In this document: one piece after another, positions 18,786 through 27,932 of the stretch | Layout of the letters: every line of letters begins with the position of its first letter | How positions within the stretch are numbered: position 1 is the stretch's first letter | NCBI GenBank assembly: GCA_007753675.1 | Contig: CP036432.1 | Location: 5,678,394 to 5,742,393, forward strand | Length of the DNA: 64,000 bases | Reading direction: 5' to 3' | From: Stieleria magnilauensis | GTDB lineage: Bacteria > Planctomycetota > Planctomycetia > Pirellulales > Pirellulaceae | Translations under genes and position numbers: made by a program | Notes under the pieces: model-generated | Databases searched by the model: none | The model's input: the letters and a program-made list of their open reading frames with translations, nothing else | Told to the model about the DNA's origin: nothing

Positions 18786-18814
18786 AAGTATCTTTAAAAA
18801 ACAAGAAGCATCAA

Positions 18815-20227
18815 ATGCACACGTTACGAATCAGCCTGTTGATTGCCGTGACAACACTCCTTGCCGCAGGCGTCTGTAGAGCAGCAGACGCCGAAGACGC
18901 AACGGGGTTCATCCACGTTAAACAGATCGACGGTGTTTGGTGGTTCATCAACGCCGAGGGCGAGAAGTTTGTCAGCATTGGCGTGAACCACATCGAGCCG
19001 CATCTGTGGCTTGCTCCGTACAACAAAGCGGCGACGCTGAAGAGGTACGGCAGCGACATGGTCGATGCGGGTGGTCATTTCAACACCAGCGGTGAGGCAG
19101 CCAAGAAATGGATCGACGCTCAAGTGAAGACCACTCAAGAACTTGGTTTCAACACCTTCGGCAAGCACACCCACCCTGCCATTGACCCGAAGCTCTACCA
19201 GGAACAGATCTACTACATCGCCTCGCTCGACACCGCGCCGTTGGCCGGCTGGCAGGAGAGGCACGGTCGCGGGCCAAGGCCGGATGTTTTTTCGGTGGAC
19301 TTCGAGAACCATGTCGCAGCGCGCGTGCGCCAAGTCACCGAACTGCACAGGGATCAACGCAATTTGATCGGCTATCTCTACACCGATGTGCCCAGTTGGG
19401 TGATGGGTCGCGCCGACCAGATGCAGCGGAACGATACGACGATGATTTATCCCTGGATCAATGCGATCCTGCCACTCGGTGAATCGTCACCAGGAAAGCT
19501 GCGGTGGCTGGAACACCTGAAGCAGCGTTACCCGAGCGCGAAAGCTGCCGCCAAGGTGTGGGGCATGCCGATCAGCCCGACCTACGGTATTTCATGGAAG
19601 GAAATGGCTCGACAAATGGATTGGTCAAACGCCACCGACGTTGCGTCTGCGAAAGAGGACATGCTGACGTTCATGCCCATCATTGCGGAGCAGTGGTACG
19701 GACTGCACGACCGACTGATTCGCAAACACGACCCGAACCACCTGATTCTCGGCGACAAGAACATGGTGATGTGGTACTACGATTTCATCCTGCCGGCGGT
19801 CAAGAAGCATGTCGACGTCGTCTGCGTACAGGCATACGGCCCGTGGGAAAATGACAAGAGGCTGTGCGACATGATCTATGAAGCAACCGGGAAACCGATC
19901 TTCAACGGAGACGGTTGCTTTGGTCTGGCCGGACCGAACCAGCAAGAGTGGGGCGTGAAGGGATTCCGCACCGGTGCGAAAACGATCGAAGACGTCGCGC
20001 GTCTCTACGAAGAGATGCTCCGGGGCATGATGGCGACGCCCTACTACATCGGCTGGCATCACTGCGGCTACATGGAACAGTGGGACGAGGCTGAACGAGG
20101 CGACTCACCCCGCAACGAGAACGGTTTTCTTGACCCGCTGGAGCGGCACCGCACCGAGTGGACCGACGTTCTCAAAGCCATCAATCCGAAAGCTGCGGAA
20201 CTACACGCCGCCGCCAGTGTCGACTAG
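18815..20227 (+). CDS. Agarase-like glycoside hydrolase (TIM-barrel), copy 2
   Basis: This 470-residue protein has a signal peptide ending near CRAADA. It opens with TGFIHVKQIDGVWWFINAEGEKF, the same block as the preceding gene, and continues with QELGFNTFGKHTHPA and NLIGYLYTDVPSW, typical of the agarase-like TIM-barrel group. It differs from copy 1 through most of the barrel, so the pair are old paralogues rather than a recent tandem duplication. It is probably secreted and acts on an algal galactan. Catalytic acids cannot be assigned with certainty from one sequence. Confidence 0.8.
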   Translation: MHTLRISLLIAVTTLLAAGVCRAADAEDATGFIHVKQIDGVWWFINAEGEKFVSIGVNHIEPHLWLAPYNKAATLKRYGSDMVDAGGHFNTSGEAAKKWIDAQVKTTQELGFNTFGKHTHPAIDPKLYQEQIYYIASLDTAPLAGWQERHGRGPRPDVFSVDFENHVAARVRQVTELHRDQRNLIGYLYTDVPSWVMGRADQMQRNDTTMIYPWINAILPLGESSPGKLRWLEHLKQRYPSAKAAAKVWGMPISPTYGISWKEMARQMDWSNATDVASAKEDMLTFMPIIAEQWYGLHDRLIRKHDPNHLILGDKNMVMWYYDFILPAVKKHVDVVCVQAYGPWENDKRLCDMIYEATGKPIFNGDGCFGLAGPNQQEWGVKGFRTGAKTIEDVARLYEEMLRGMMATPYYIGWHHCGYMEQWDEAERGDSPRNENGFLDPLERHRTEWTDVLKAINPKAAELHAAASVD

Positions 20228-20284
20228 CCCGACGTGGTAAACTGCTGCAACGCCTTGGACCATCTGACGTATTGGGTCGAGTGA

Positions 20285-20839
20285 ATGCCTTCAGCCACAA
20301 CGCCAAAACTGAGACCGTTTCGAGCGGAAGACGCGGAGGCGTGTTTGGCCTTGTTCCGTGATTGCGTTCACCGCGTCAACTCTCGCGACTACACGCGAGC
20401 ACAAATCGATGCCTGGGCGCCACGGACGATCGATCTGGAAGCCTGGCGCTGTCGCTTTGACGATCGGTTGGCGTATGTCGCGGTTGAAGGTGACCGCATC
20501 GTTGGCTTCACCGACATGACTCGCGCCGGACACCTCGACCGCTTGTTCGTGTCGGCCGACCATCAGGGCCGTGGCATCGCTCGCCGGCTCGTCGAACGAC
20601 TTCTGAGCGACGCCGCAGACCACTCGATCGATGAAATCACGACCGAAGCCAGCATCACCGCGAGACCATTCTTCGAACGGATGGGATTTAGCGTCGTGCG
20701 GGAACAAACGGTTGAGTGCCACGGAGTCCAATTGACGAATTATCGGATGCGGCGATCGATGCAAGCCGATGCGAAAGACCTGGCAACCGAGTCAGCGAGA
20801 AAAGTGATACGAGTAGCATCGGCGAGGAGAAAGAGTTGA
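20285..20839 (+). CDS. GNAT family N-acetyltransferase
   Basis: This 184-residue protein contains a single GNAT domain: an LRPFRAEDAEACLALF start, DRLAYVAVEGDRIVGFTDM in the central sheet, then the acetyl-CoA loop DHQGRGIARRLVERLL and the closing FFERMGFSVVRE. The substrate is unknown; the closest feel is to the YafP/putative acetyltransferase group. Its last four bases overlap a TTG start of the next gene, so the two are translationally coupled. Confidence 0.88.
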   Translation: MPSATTPKLRPFRAEDAEACLALFRDCVHRVNSRDYTRAQIDAWAPRTIDLEAWRCRFDDRLAYVAVEGDRIVGFTDMTRAGHLDRLFVSADHQGRGIARRLVERLLSDAADHSIDEITTEASITARPFFERMGFSVVREQTVECHGVQLTNYRMRRSMQADAKDLATESARKVIRVASARRKS

Positions 20840-21156
20840 CAAACCGAGAGATGGATCAAAAAGCGGCGATCATGATTGTCATCGAACATCTTGGCGACAT
20901 CCCGGCTGGCACCAAGTGTTCCGCGGTCTTCTTCGACACCGAAAGGATTCGCCGTGAAAAAGAATTCCACGCCAAGCTGTACAGCCAGAATGGCGTCCGA
21001 GATCCGGAAATCCTGCGGGCGATGGTCGCCGCGAATGTGCCCGACGATCCTTATTGGCTGGTCTCACTGAAACCCGGCGATGGTGCGCCCGGCAACGTCA
21101 CTCGTTTACACAGAGTCGACGACCGAACCGGGAAGGTGCTCGGCGATCCGGCGTAG
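20836..21156 (+). CDS. Small uncharacterised protein coupled to the acetyltransferase
   Basis: I choose a TTG start at 20836. It overlaps the previous stop as TTGA and sits 6 bases after an AGGAG (20825-20829), whereas the in-frame ATG at 20851 has no spaced ribosome site. The product is about 106 residues, soluble, with no signal peptide or membrane segment. It is mixed in charge and ends in a YWLVSLKPGDGAPGNVTRLH stretch that looks like a beta-hairpin. I do not recognise a family. The coupling suggests it works with the acetyltransferase. Confidence 0.65.
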   Translation: MTNREMDQKAAIMIVIEHLGDIPAGTKCSAVFFDTERIRREKEFHAKLYSQNGVRDPEILRAMVAANVPDDPYWLVSLKPGDGAPGNVTRLHRVDDRTGKVLGDPA

Positions 21157-21295
21157 GTGCCAGGTCCGCAGGCAAGACGTTGAACGGGGAAGGAACACGA
21201 ATGGTGTGGGTCGGTTCAAACTGTGCCCTTCGAGGAATCATTAAACTGATGCGGAAACGGCAGAGAAACATTCTACGGCGCACGAGAGAGCAACA

Positions 21296-22306
21296 ATGAC
21301 GTGGTTCGATCGACTGACGGGAATTGACGAGCAATCGCCTGAACAGATCCGCCACAAACTGCGGGTCGAAGGGTCAGACATCGTTTGCCCTAGCGGCAAG
21401 CGGATCGCGTTCGGACGACTGGAAACACCCCAACTGTCAGAACTTCGACGTTCGGTCGCTACGCTCGAACTCAAACCGAAACGATCCACCCTCGGCGAAG
21501 TCGTCGGCGATGTTCGCGAAATGCACGCCGACCCGGCCAATGCGGATGCGCTGTTTCAGGTCGCCTCGCAGTTCAATCTGTTGGAAATGACCAGCCCCCA
21601 TGTCACGCCTGAAAGAGGCGTCGGTATTTACGAAAACGACCACACGCAAGGGCCGGCTTGCGCGATCGCCTGCGGAGCCGGCACCATCTACCGCAATTAC
21701 TTTGCCGACGTCGATGGACAGTTCGGGCAAACCGCCGACAAGCAAATCGACTGCTCCGCTGACCTCGGCCGCGAACTCGGCAACACCGATGAGCGTCTGT
21801 GGACCATGCGGAACGGTTATCTGTTTCCAACCGATGCTGGACTCGACGAGATTTCGACGAAGCTTCAGTCGATGACTGAGGACAACCAGGATCGGCTGCG
21901 TGGCGAGTTGCGGATCGGCCTTCAATGGCAAGCGGGCGTCACGCTCGCCGGTGCTCGCCACAACGTCAGCCAGGCCTATTGCTCCGCGCTGCCCGTTGCC
22001 TATGGCAGTCAGCCTAAAACGCAATGGGCAGACTTCGCCCGATTGGTTCTGGATGCCGCGTACGAAGCGACCTTTGCCGCGGCGGTGATCAATGCGGCCG
22101 ATACGGGTGCCAACACAGTTTTCCTCACCTTGCTCGGTGGCGGCGTCTTCGGAAATGACGATGCCTGGATCACCGCCGCGATTGAAAGAGCTTTCAAGAT
22201 CTACGCCGACCGAGGTCTCGACGTACGAATCGTTTCCTACAGCCGCTCCAAAGCCGCCGTCACCGATCTGATCCAACGGATCAAGGACGCGGATGCAGCG
22301 TCGTAG
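21296..22306 (+). CDS. Uncharacterised protein, possible divergent macrodomain
   Basis: This 336-residue cytoplasmic protein has no leader. Two segments recall ADP-ribose-binding macrodomains. The first is RGVGIYENDHTQGPACAIACG, with Asn-Asp and a glycine-rich turn where macrodomains hold the ribose. The second is VFLTLLGGGVFGNDDAWITAAI followed by a strand and helix, which matches the GAFGN-helix phosphate loop. The N-terminal 90 residues are a separate, charged region. I recall similar uncharacterised proteins in bacteria and some protists but cannot name the family, so the macro assignment is inference from pattern. It lies 139 bp after the acetyltransferase pair on the same strand. Confidence 0.75.
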   Translation: MTWFDRLTGIDEQSPEQIRHKLRVEGSDIVCPSGKRIAFGRLETPQLSELRRSVATLELKPKRSTLGEVVGDVREMHADPANADALFQVASQFNLLEMTSPHVTPERGVGIYENDHTQGPACAIACGAGTIYRNYFADVDGQFGQTADKQIDCSADLGRELGNTDERLWTMRNGYLFPTDAGLDEISTKLQSMTEDNQDRLRGELRIGLQWQAGVTLAGARHNVSQAYCSALPVAYGSQPKTQWADFARLVLDAAYEATFAAAVINAADTGANTVFLTLLGGGVFGNDDAWITAAIERAFKIYADRGLDVRIVSYSRSKAAVTDLIQRIKDADAAS

Positions 22307-22386
22307 ACCCGCTTCTCAATCCGATCCGTATCGGCTTTGCATGCCTTCAGTATCGATAGTCAGCACCGTCGCGACTGAGTTGGCAT

Positions 22387-22769
22387 TCACTGTCGATCGA
22401 TCGTCGGAAAGTAATCGACAGTCGAACAACGAACACTGGTCGACGTTCCCGGCGGGATCACTCCAGGCCACACCGCACAAGCAGGAACCAACAGGCCGCC
22501 CTCGTACAGGGTGTGCTTGTGCCCCGCGAAAGGCCCTGCCGATACCACGCCTTTTTTGGTCAGTGAAAGCGATCAAACCGAACACCTTCGGCAGCCATCG
22601 CATCCAAATGGGGTGTCTTGATGCCATCGTTGCCGTTGAATCCAACGTCGCCCCATCCCTGGTCGTCGCTCATCAGCAAGATGACATTCGGCCTGTCCCG
22701 TTCCTCGGCCGATAGTGGCAGAGCGGCCAGTGCAACAAGGCACGAGACAATGATGGGCGTTAGGTTCAT
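22387..22769 (-). pseudogene. Sulfatase with the catalytic middle deleted
   Basis: The start (ATG at 22769) opens a perfect sulfatase N-terminus: signal peptide, RPNVILLMSDDQGWGD and TPHLDAMAAEGVRFDRF, and then a stop at 22560. Directly beyond, another frame encodes the late sulfatase segment GHKHTLYEGGLLVPACAVWPG followed by VDYFPTI, ending at 22387. The CXPXR formylglycine region and about 200 following residues are missing. This is one gene with an internal deletion, lying 95 bp after the DUF1080-GH28 gene on the same strand. Confidence 0.85.
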
Positions 22770-22864
22770 AACGTTTCCTGAAAATCGTCGGGGTTGATTC
22801 TTTGCTGAGAGCCATCGCGACGCAAACTTCTTGCGGTTCGACTCGAACGCACTCGGCGGAACCG

Positions 22865-25030
22865 TCATTCTCCTCGCTGGATGAAACCTTCAACATCTTC
22901 AAGGTGAATCTCCTTCCTTGCATCCGCAGCCCGAGTCTCCAACTCCACATTAACGAACTCGATGTTCTTCGCATGCCGAATGTAGGCTCCCCACGATGGC
23001 AGAACGCCGAAGAAAAACTGCTCAGGATAGCGATCAATGTCTTCCGGCACCTCACGTCTTGCGTCTTCCGTTGATCCATGTCCCGGAAACGAGATTTTAA
23101 CGTTCTCCAATCTGACATTCTCGACGTAGTGACCGGGAATCCCGGTGATCATGATGGGACCGGCTTTCGACTTCTCCCTATCAGTAACCTCTGTGGAATC
23201 TTCAGCCGTGATGTTCTTGTAAGCCGCTCGCGTAGCTTCTTCCCGATCCTCGATGGTGACTTCTGCAGTGACATCGCTGATGCGGATGTTACGGAGCGTT
23301 CCGACCGGCGGTTTTCCCGCGTCACCCCTGATAAAAGTCTTTCCTCGATCTCCCAGTCGAATAAAAATCGGGCACCCGACATTGTCCATGACGATTCTTG
23401 AGAGACTGACGTTTTCCAAACGCCCACCGTCGACCAATTGTAATTTGATGGCGCCCATCGGGCTGTTGTAGAAATAGCAGTTGGTCACCTTCACATCGAC
23501 AAAACCGCCTCGGGAAGACGTTCCGAATTTCAATGCAGCGGTGTTGCTGGACACCTTGCATCCACGCACAACGACGTTCCGACAAGGGTTCATCGAACTC
23601 TTCAGGCAAATCGCGTCATCGCCGGAGTCAATGTCGCAGTTTTCAATGAGAACATCTTCGCAACCATCCAGATCCAGTCCGTCATTGTTGAAGTTGTTGT
23701 TGCGAAACCGAATGGTGACCGCGTTAAAATGGATGTTCTTGCAGTCGATCAGATGCAAGCCCCAGAACGCGGGACGCTTCCAGGTGACGCCGGAAAACGT
23801 CAGTCCGTCGCAGTTGACCATCCGCAGCAGACGGGGGCGGAGACCCTGGTTCCTGCCACCAGATCGGTTTCTGGGGAAATGCTCAGGAGTCCCTCTCCCA
23901 TCGATGACGCCTAAACCTTCGATCGCGACGTTGTCCGCTCCGTTGGCATAAATCAGACAATGCGGCCCGCCTTCTCTCGGTTCATCGATGCCTTCGGTCC
24001 TGTAGTCGGCTTTGTTGGTACTACCTAACAGATTGGCGCCGTGGTCGAGTGAAAGCCTGACGTTGCTTTTCAGCTCGATTGTGCCGATCTGGAAATCTCC
24101 CGCAGGTACACGAACGACCCCTCCGCCCCCAGCATGACAGGCATCGATGGCATCCTGAATCGCTTTCGTCTCCATCGCGACGCCGTCACCGACGGCGCCG
24201 AAGTTCTTGATGTTGATCACCTTGTCCGAAAGCGGCTCTACGGAATCAGCTGACTTCATTGAATCGGTGCGTGTCTCTTTGCTAGTTGAATTTCTAACCA
24301 GCCAGATGTTCCGAAACTTCACCGGTGACCCGTGCTCCTGTAAAACGATTGGCGAGGCTGGCTGCTCCGGGAATGCGGCGTACTTATTTCGCCGAAGTGA
24401 CAGGCGAACGTCGTCGTGGATCAACTTGCCGTTCAATCGCACGGTGACACGCGCAGCACCCTTTTCGGTCATGAAGCCGTTTCGCCCAATCTCCGCTGCC
24501 TGATATTCCAAGTCGACCGTTTGCCACTCTCCCGGGCCGAGGCCGGCGTTGGCATCTGGTACGCGGAGTTGATAAATCGCACCACAGTCACCGAGGCCAG
24601 CTGTTGTCGTTCGGCTGGAGTCTAGAATCTGCAGTTCGTACAAGGGCCCGAAAAAGATGCCGCTATTGCCATTGCCACCGTCGTCAGGCAACTGAAATTC
24701 CAGATGCAGGCGGTAGTCTCGGAATTTTTCCTTCGTGCACAGAAACTGCTTTCGACGTGCTCCGTTGAATTCAAAAGCGATCTGCATCGCCTCGCCATCG
24801 ACCAGCTTCCATTGAATTTCTTTCTGATCATCGCTCGGATTGATCCACTGCCACGAGAACGGCTTCCAGGCATCAAAGTTCGAGCCATCGAACAAGATGA
24901 CCGCACCATCTGGCGGAACAAGACCGAGTGTCGACTCCGAATTGTCGTTCGCCGTGGCAGGCGTGCTTGCGGGCACCGAAAACCCGCAGGTCAAAACCAG
25001 TATCAAGGTAAGCCAAGGTCGGTTCGTCAC
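22865..25030 (-). CDS. DUF1080 (LamG-like) - GH28 polygalacturonase-like fusion
   Basis: This 721-residue protein has a signal peptide and two modules. Residues about 45-250 are DUF1080, a concanavalin-type jellyroll (VILFDGSNFDAW, NSGIFFGPLYELQILDS). Residues about 275-690 are a GH28-type right-handed beta-helix beginning INIKNFGAVGDGVAMETKAIQ. The helix keeps the acidic motifs NNDGLDLDGC and DSGDDAI, but the usual GHG catalytic histidine position reads NTAALKFGTSS. Activity on a polygalacturonan-like or other acidic glycan is plausible; the missing GHG makes classical pectinase chemistry uncertain. The flanking sulfatase genes on the same strand form a small polysaccharide locus with it. 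Confidence 0.88.
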   Translation of the reverse strand: MTNRPWLTLILVLTCGFSVPASTPATANDNSESTLGLVPPDGAVILFDGSNFDAWKPFSWQWINPSDDQKEIQWKLVDGEAMQIAFEFNGARRKQFLCTKEKFRDYRLHLEFQLPDDGGNGNSGIFFGPLYELQILDSSRTTTAGLGDCGAIYQLRVPDANAGLGPGEWQTVDLEYQAAEIGRNGFMTEKGAARVTVRLNGKLIHDDVRLSLRRNKYAAFPEQPASPIVLQEHGSPVKFRNIWLVRNSTSKETRTDSMKSADSVEPLSDKVINIKNFGAVGDGVAMETKAIQDAIDACHAGGGGVVRVPAGDFQIGTIELKSNVRLSLDHGANLLGSTNKADYRTEGIDEPREGGPHCLIYANGADNVAIEGLGVIDGRGTPEHFPRNRSGGRNQGLRPRLLRMVNCDGLTFSGVTWKRPAFWGLHLIDCKNIHFNAVTIRFRNNNFNNDGLDLDGCEDVLIENCDIDSGDDAICLKSSMNPCRNVVVRGCKVSSNTAALKFGTSSRGGFVDVKVTNCYFYNSPMGAIKLQLVDGGRLENVSLSRIVMDNVGCPIFIRLGDRGKTFIRGDAGKPPVGTLRNIRISDVTAEVTIEDREEATRAAYKNITAEDSTEVTDREKSKAGPIMITGIPGHYVENVRLENVKISFPGHGSTEDARREVPEDIDRYPEQFFFGVLPSWGAYIRHAKNIEFVNVELETRAADARKEIHLEDVEGFIQRGE

Positions 25031-25318
25031 TCCTTCTCTCCTGTGATGCCGGCTTTATCGCTAGCCTTGCCATGCCATGCGGATTCCCATTAAGCCGGTA
25101 TTCGCTCAACGCGCTTTAGCTGGTCTTTGGCAAGGTCTCTTCGGACTCAGTCGGATCATATTTGACGCTGAACTCGATCGCAAGCAAACAACGCTACAAT
25201 CGCTTGCAATGCCAGGCTGATGTGAGAGACATCCAACGCTTGGCCGGGCGATCGAGCACTGGCGAGGACCATTCAACTCACTCGGTTGCAAATTCCATTT
25301 TCCGCTGAACCAAGACAG

Positions 25319-26752
25319 TTACGGGTCCAGACCGGGGAGTTGCCATTTCTTTAAGGGGTGGGTTTCATGCTCGTCACGCATGATCCGCGCAATGCGTTTG
25401 ACAACATCCGGATGGCTGTCGGCGACGTCGTGCTCCTCCGCGATATCAGTGGATAGGTCGTAGAGTTCGATGTTTCCGCTGAGTCCATTGAGGCGGTAGC
25501 CCTTCCATTTTCCCAGGTGCACGGCTTGCTGTTTCGCTCGTTCATAGAACTCCCAGTACAGGTGTTCTCGATCCGCCTGTTTTTCCGGCTCATTCCTGAG
25601 CGTCGGCAGAATGGAAATGCCATCCATTTCGGGAGAAGCCGGAAGACCTCCAGCCTCGGCCAGAGTTGGCATCAGGTCGTATTGAGTTGTCCATTGGTCG
25701 GTAGTGGAACCGGCGGGGATCGTTCCAGGCCAGTACGCAATCAAGGGAACTCGAATCCCGCCTTCGTAAAGGTAGCGTTTATACATACGATACGGGCCAT
25801 TTCCGTCCCAGGTGTCGGTGCGTTCGTAGTAGCTGTCCTCGTCGCCATTGTCGGACGTCCAGATGACGATCGTTTTCTGATCGAGGTCCAACTCCTCAAG
25901 TGCCTGGACGATGCGACCGACGTTGCGGTCGTGTCGGGTCATTAATGCTGCGTAGAGTTGTTCCAGCTTTGTCAGCCCGAGATTGTCGTAGCCTTCCAGC
26001 GAAGGTGTCCACAGACCGTGAAAGGGAATCGCCGCAGCATCGCCGTGCGGAACGGTGCTTGCGAAATAAACAAAGAAGGGCCGCTCTTTGTTTTCGGCCA
26101 TGAAATCAATGATTTTGTCGGTGTACAGGTCATCTGAGAAGACGCCATGGTCGCCGAGGACAGGGACATGTTGGCCAATCTTCGTCCGCTCGTTTTCCGG
26201 AATCACTTTTTTGACGCCGTTCTCCCAGATGTGGGTGTTGTAAAAGCTGCGACAGTCAACATGCCCAAGGTATCCCAGCCAATAATCCCAGCCAGTCAGG
26301 GTGATTGTTTCCGGTTTGTGGGATCCGCCCATGCTCAACTTGCCAAACCCCGCTGTGGTGTAGCCGGCCTGTCGCGCGACTTCTCCCAGCATCGGATACG
26401 TCGGCGGCCATTCGGCAATGGGAATTCCTCCGTGGTTGGCTCGCCAGGCGGCGTGGCCTCCGTGCTTTCCAGTCAGCAGGCTACAGCGCGACGGACCGCA
26501 AACGGCGTTGCCCGCATAGGCTCTTGTGAACCGCATTCCTCCCGCAGCCAGCTTGTCCAGATTCGGAGTCCTGATGATTTTCATGCTGGCGTCGTCCAGC
26601 TTATACGGCGGGACTTTGCCGATGCCCCAATCATCGGTGTTGATGTAGATCACGTTCGGATGGTCAGCCGATCCGTTGCCGGCACAACACATCATGGCAG
26701 CAAGGCCAAACAGCAGGCAGGCAGCCCTGAAACGGCAGTTATCGCTGGTCAT
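25319..26752 (-). CDS. Sulfatase, exported
   Basis: This protein has 477 residues from the ATG before TSDNCRFRAACLL, which yields a leader ending near GNGSA. HPNVIYINTDDWG gives the first metal ligands, Cys85 in CGPSR is the formylglycine site, and IVIWTSDNGDED supplies the later ligands. The C-terminal subdomain includes LYDLSTDIAEEHDVA. It heads the minus-strand group of sulfatase, DUF1080-GH28 fusion and broken sulfatase, although 288 bp separate it from the fusion gene. Confidence 0.92.
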   Translation of the reverse strand: MTSDNCRFRAACLLFGLAAMMCCAGNGSADHPNVIYINTDDWGIGKVPPYKLDDASMKIIRTPNLDKLAAGGMRFTRAYAGNAVCGPSRCSLLTGKHGGHAAWRANHGGIPIAEWPPTYPMLGEVARQAGYTTAGFGKLSMGGSHKPETITLTGWDYWLGYLGHVDCRSFYNTHIWENGVKKVIPENERTKIGQHVPVLGDHGVFSDDLYTDKIIDFMAENKERPFFVYFASTVPHGDAAAIPFHGLWTPSLEGYDNLGLTKLEQLYAALMTRHDRNVGRIVQALEELDLDQKTIVIWTSDNGDEDSYYERTDTWDGNGPYRMYKRYLYEGGIRVPLIAYWPGTIPAGSTTDQWTTQYDLMPTLAEAGGLPASPEMDGISILPTLRNEPEKQADREHLYWEFYERAKQQAVHLGKWKGYRLNGLSGNIELYDLSTDIAEEHDVADSHPDVVKRIARIMRDEHETHPLKKWQLPGLDP

Positions 26753-26960
26753 TGAAATCTCAGAAAATTGAACGAGAGCGGGACCAACCGAAATCACGGA
26801 CAACCGTGTCGCTCGCGATTGGTTCGCGATGGGCGTTTGTGTTTGAAGTGACGGCTAACCGATCATAACAATAGAGGCCCTGATTCGCCTGTAAACCGCC
26901 CCCTGGTGCGGGTGTACTGACTATCCCCGGGCCGCCACTGCCCCTCCCGCCCCCGCGACA

Positions 26961-27690
26961 ATGTTCCCACCACGTTTCATCAAGCAGCATTCTGCCAAGT
27001 CCCCACTGGGATTCCGCTGTCCGTGCGTGGTCGTTCCGTTGGTTCTATGCCTTGCCATGCAGGCTTCCGTCGACGCGCGAGTCGAGGAGAACAAGGAACA
27101 GGCAAGCGGCAAGATCGCTGACGTTGCCACCGAAGGAACTTCGATTTCAGTCAACGCGACACCCCGCAGCGGGCTGCAGCGCTACGAGAAATCGATCAAA
27201 CCACTTTTAGCGCAGGCGTGTTTTGATTGCCACAGCGGGGACGACTCTCGCGCACCAGCTGACACACGACACAAAGAATCCCGGTGGCTGGGAACGCCTT
27301 GGAAAAGACTGTCGCTTCCTGAACGAAGAGTTTGTTCGCTTTGCGACGAGACTCAAAGAAACTCCGGAGCCGGCAGGGACAGGATCAATGCTGGACAACT
27401 CGTTGCTCCTGTTCGGTTCCTCCTCGAGCGCGTTTCATCTGTCCCGAAACTTCCCGCTGGTGCTGGCCGGCGGTCACAACATGGGATTCAAGCATGGCAG
27501 GTATCTGAACTACGCCGGCGCCAATCCGATCGGCGGTGCCTGGACAGGCGGCCCCGAACCCTACACGAAAGCGATCAGGAAAGAGGATCAACCACTGACG
27601 CGCGTTTTCGTGACGATGCTCCAACAGCTCGGGATGCAAACCGACGGCTTCGCCGGGGCCACCGGCAATTTCCCGGAGTTGCTTTCGTAA
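26961..27690 (+). pseudogene. Chimeric relic: PSD cytochrome start joined to DUF1552 end
   Basis: The first 90 codons encode a leader and the N-terminal heme segment of a PSD-type protein (YEKSIKPLLAQACFDCHSGD). At about 27240 the homology switches, with a change of frame, to the C-terminal half of a DUF1552 protein (TLAHQLTHDTKNPGGWERL, then GSMLDNSLLLFGSSSSAFHLSRN and FPLVLAGG), which ends properly at 27690. In planctomycetes these two genes normally lie in tandem, PSD first. The simplest reading is one deletion of several kilobases from early in the first gene to late in the second. An intact pair of the same families exists at 4.2-8.1 kb. Confidence 0.85.
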
Positions 27691-27932
27691 GACTGCCTTG
27701 GTTCAACGGAAAACGGAGTTTTCGCCCCGGCGGGTAGAACACGATGGCGGCATCGTGCCGGCAATGATGGCACCCTGCCTGTCATTCGCATCGACATGCA
27801 AGTTAAGTAGGACCGATTCCCACCGGCCGCTTTCGTTGAGGCGCGTCTGCGTACAGGGCTCCGCCCTGATCGCCCAAAAGCTGAGCCGGAGGGCTGCCCA
27901 TCCCTCGAATTGCCAGAGTGGGCTGGGATGTT

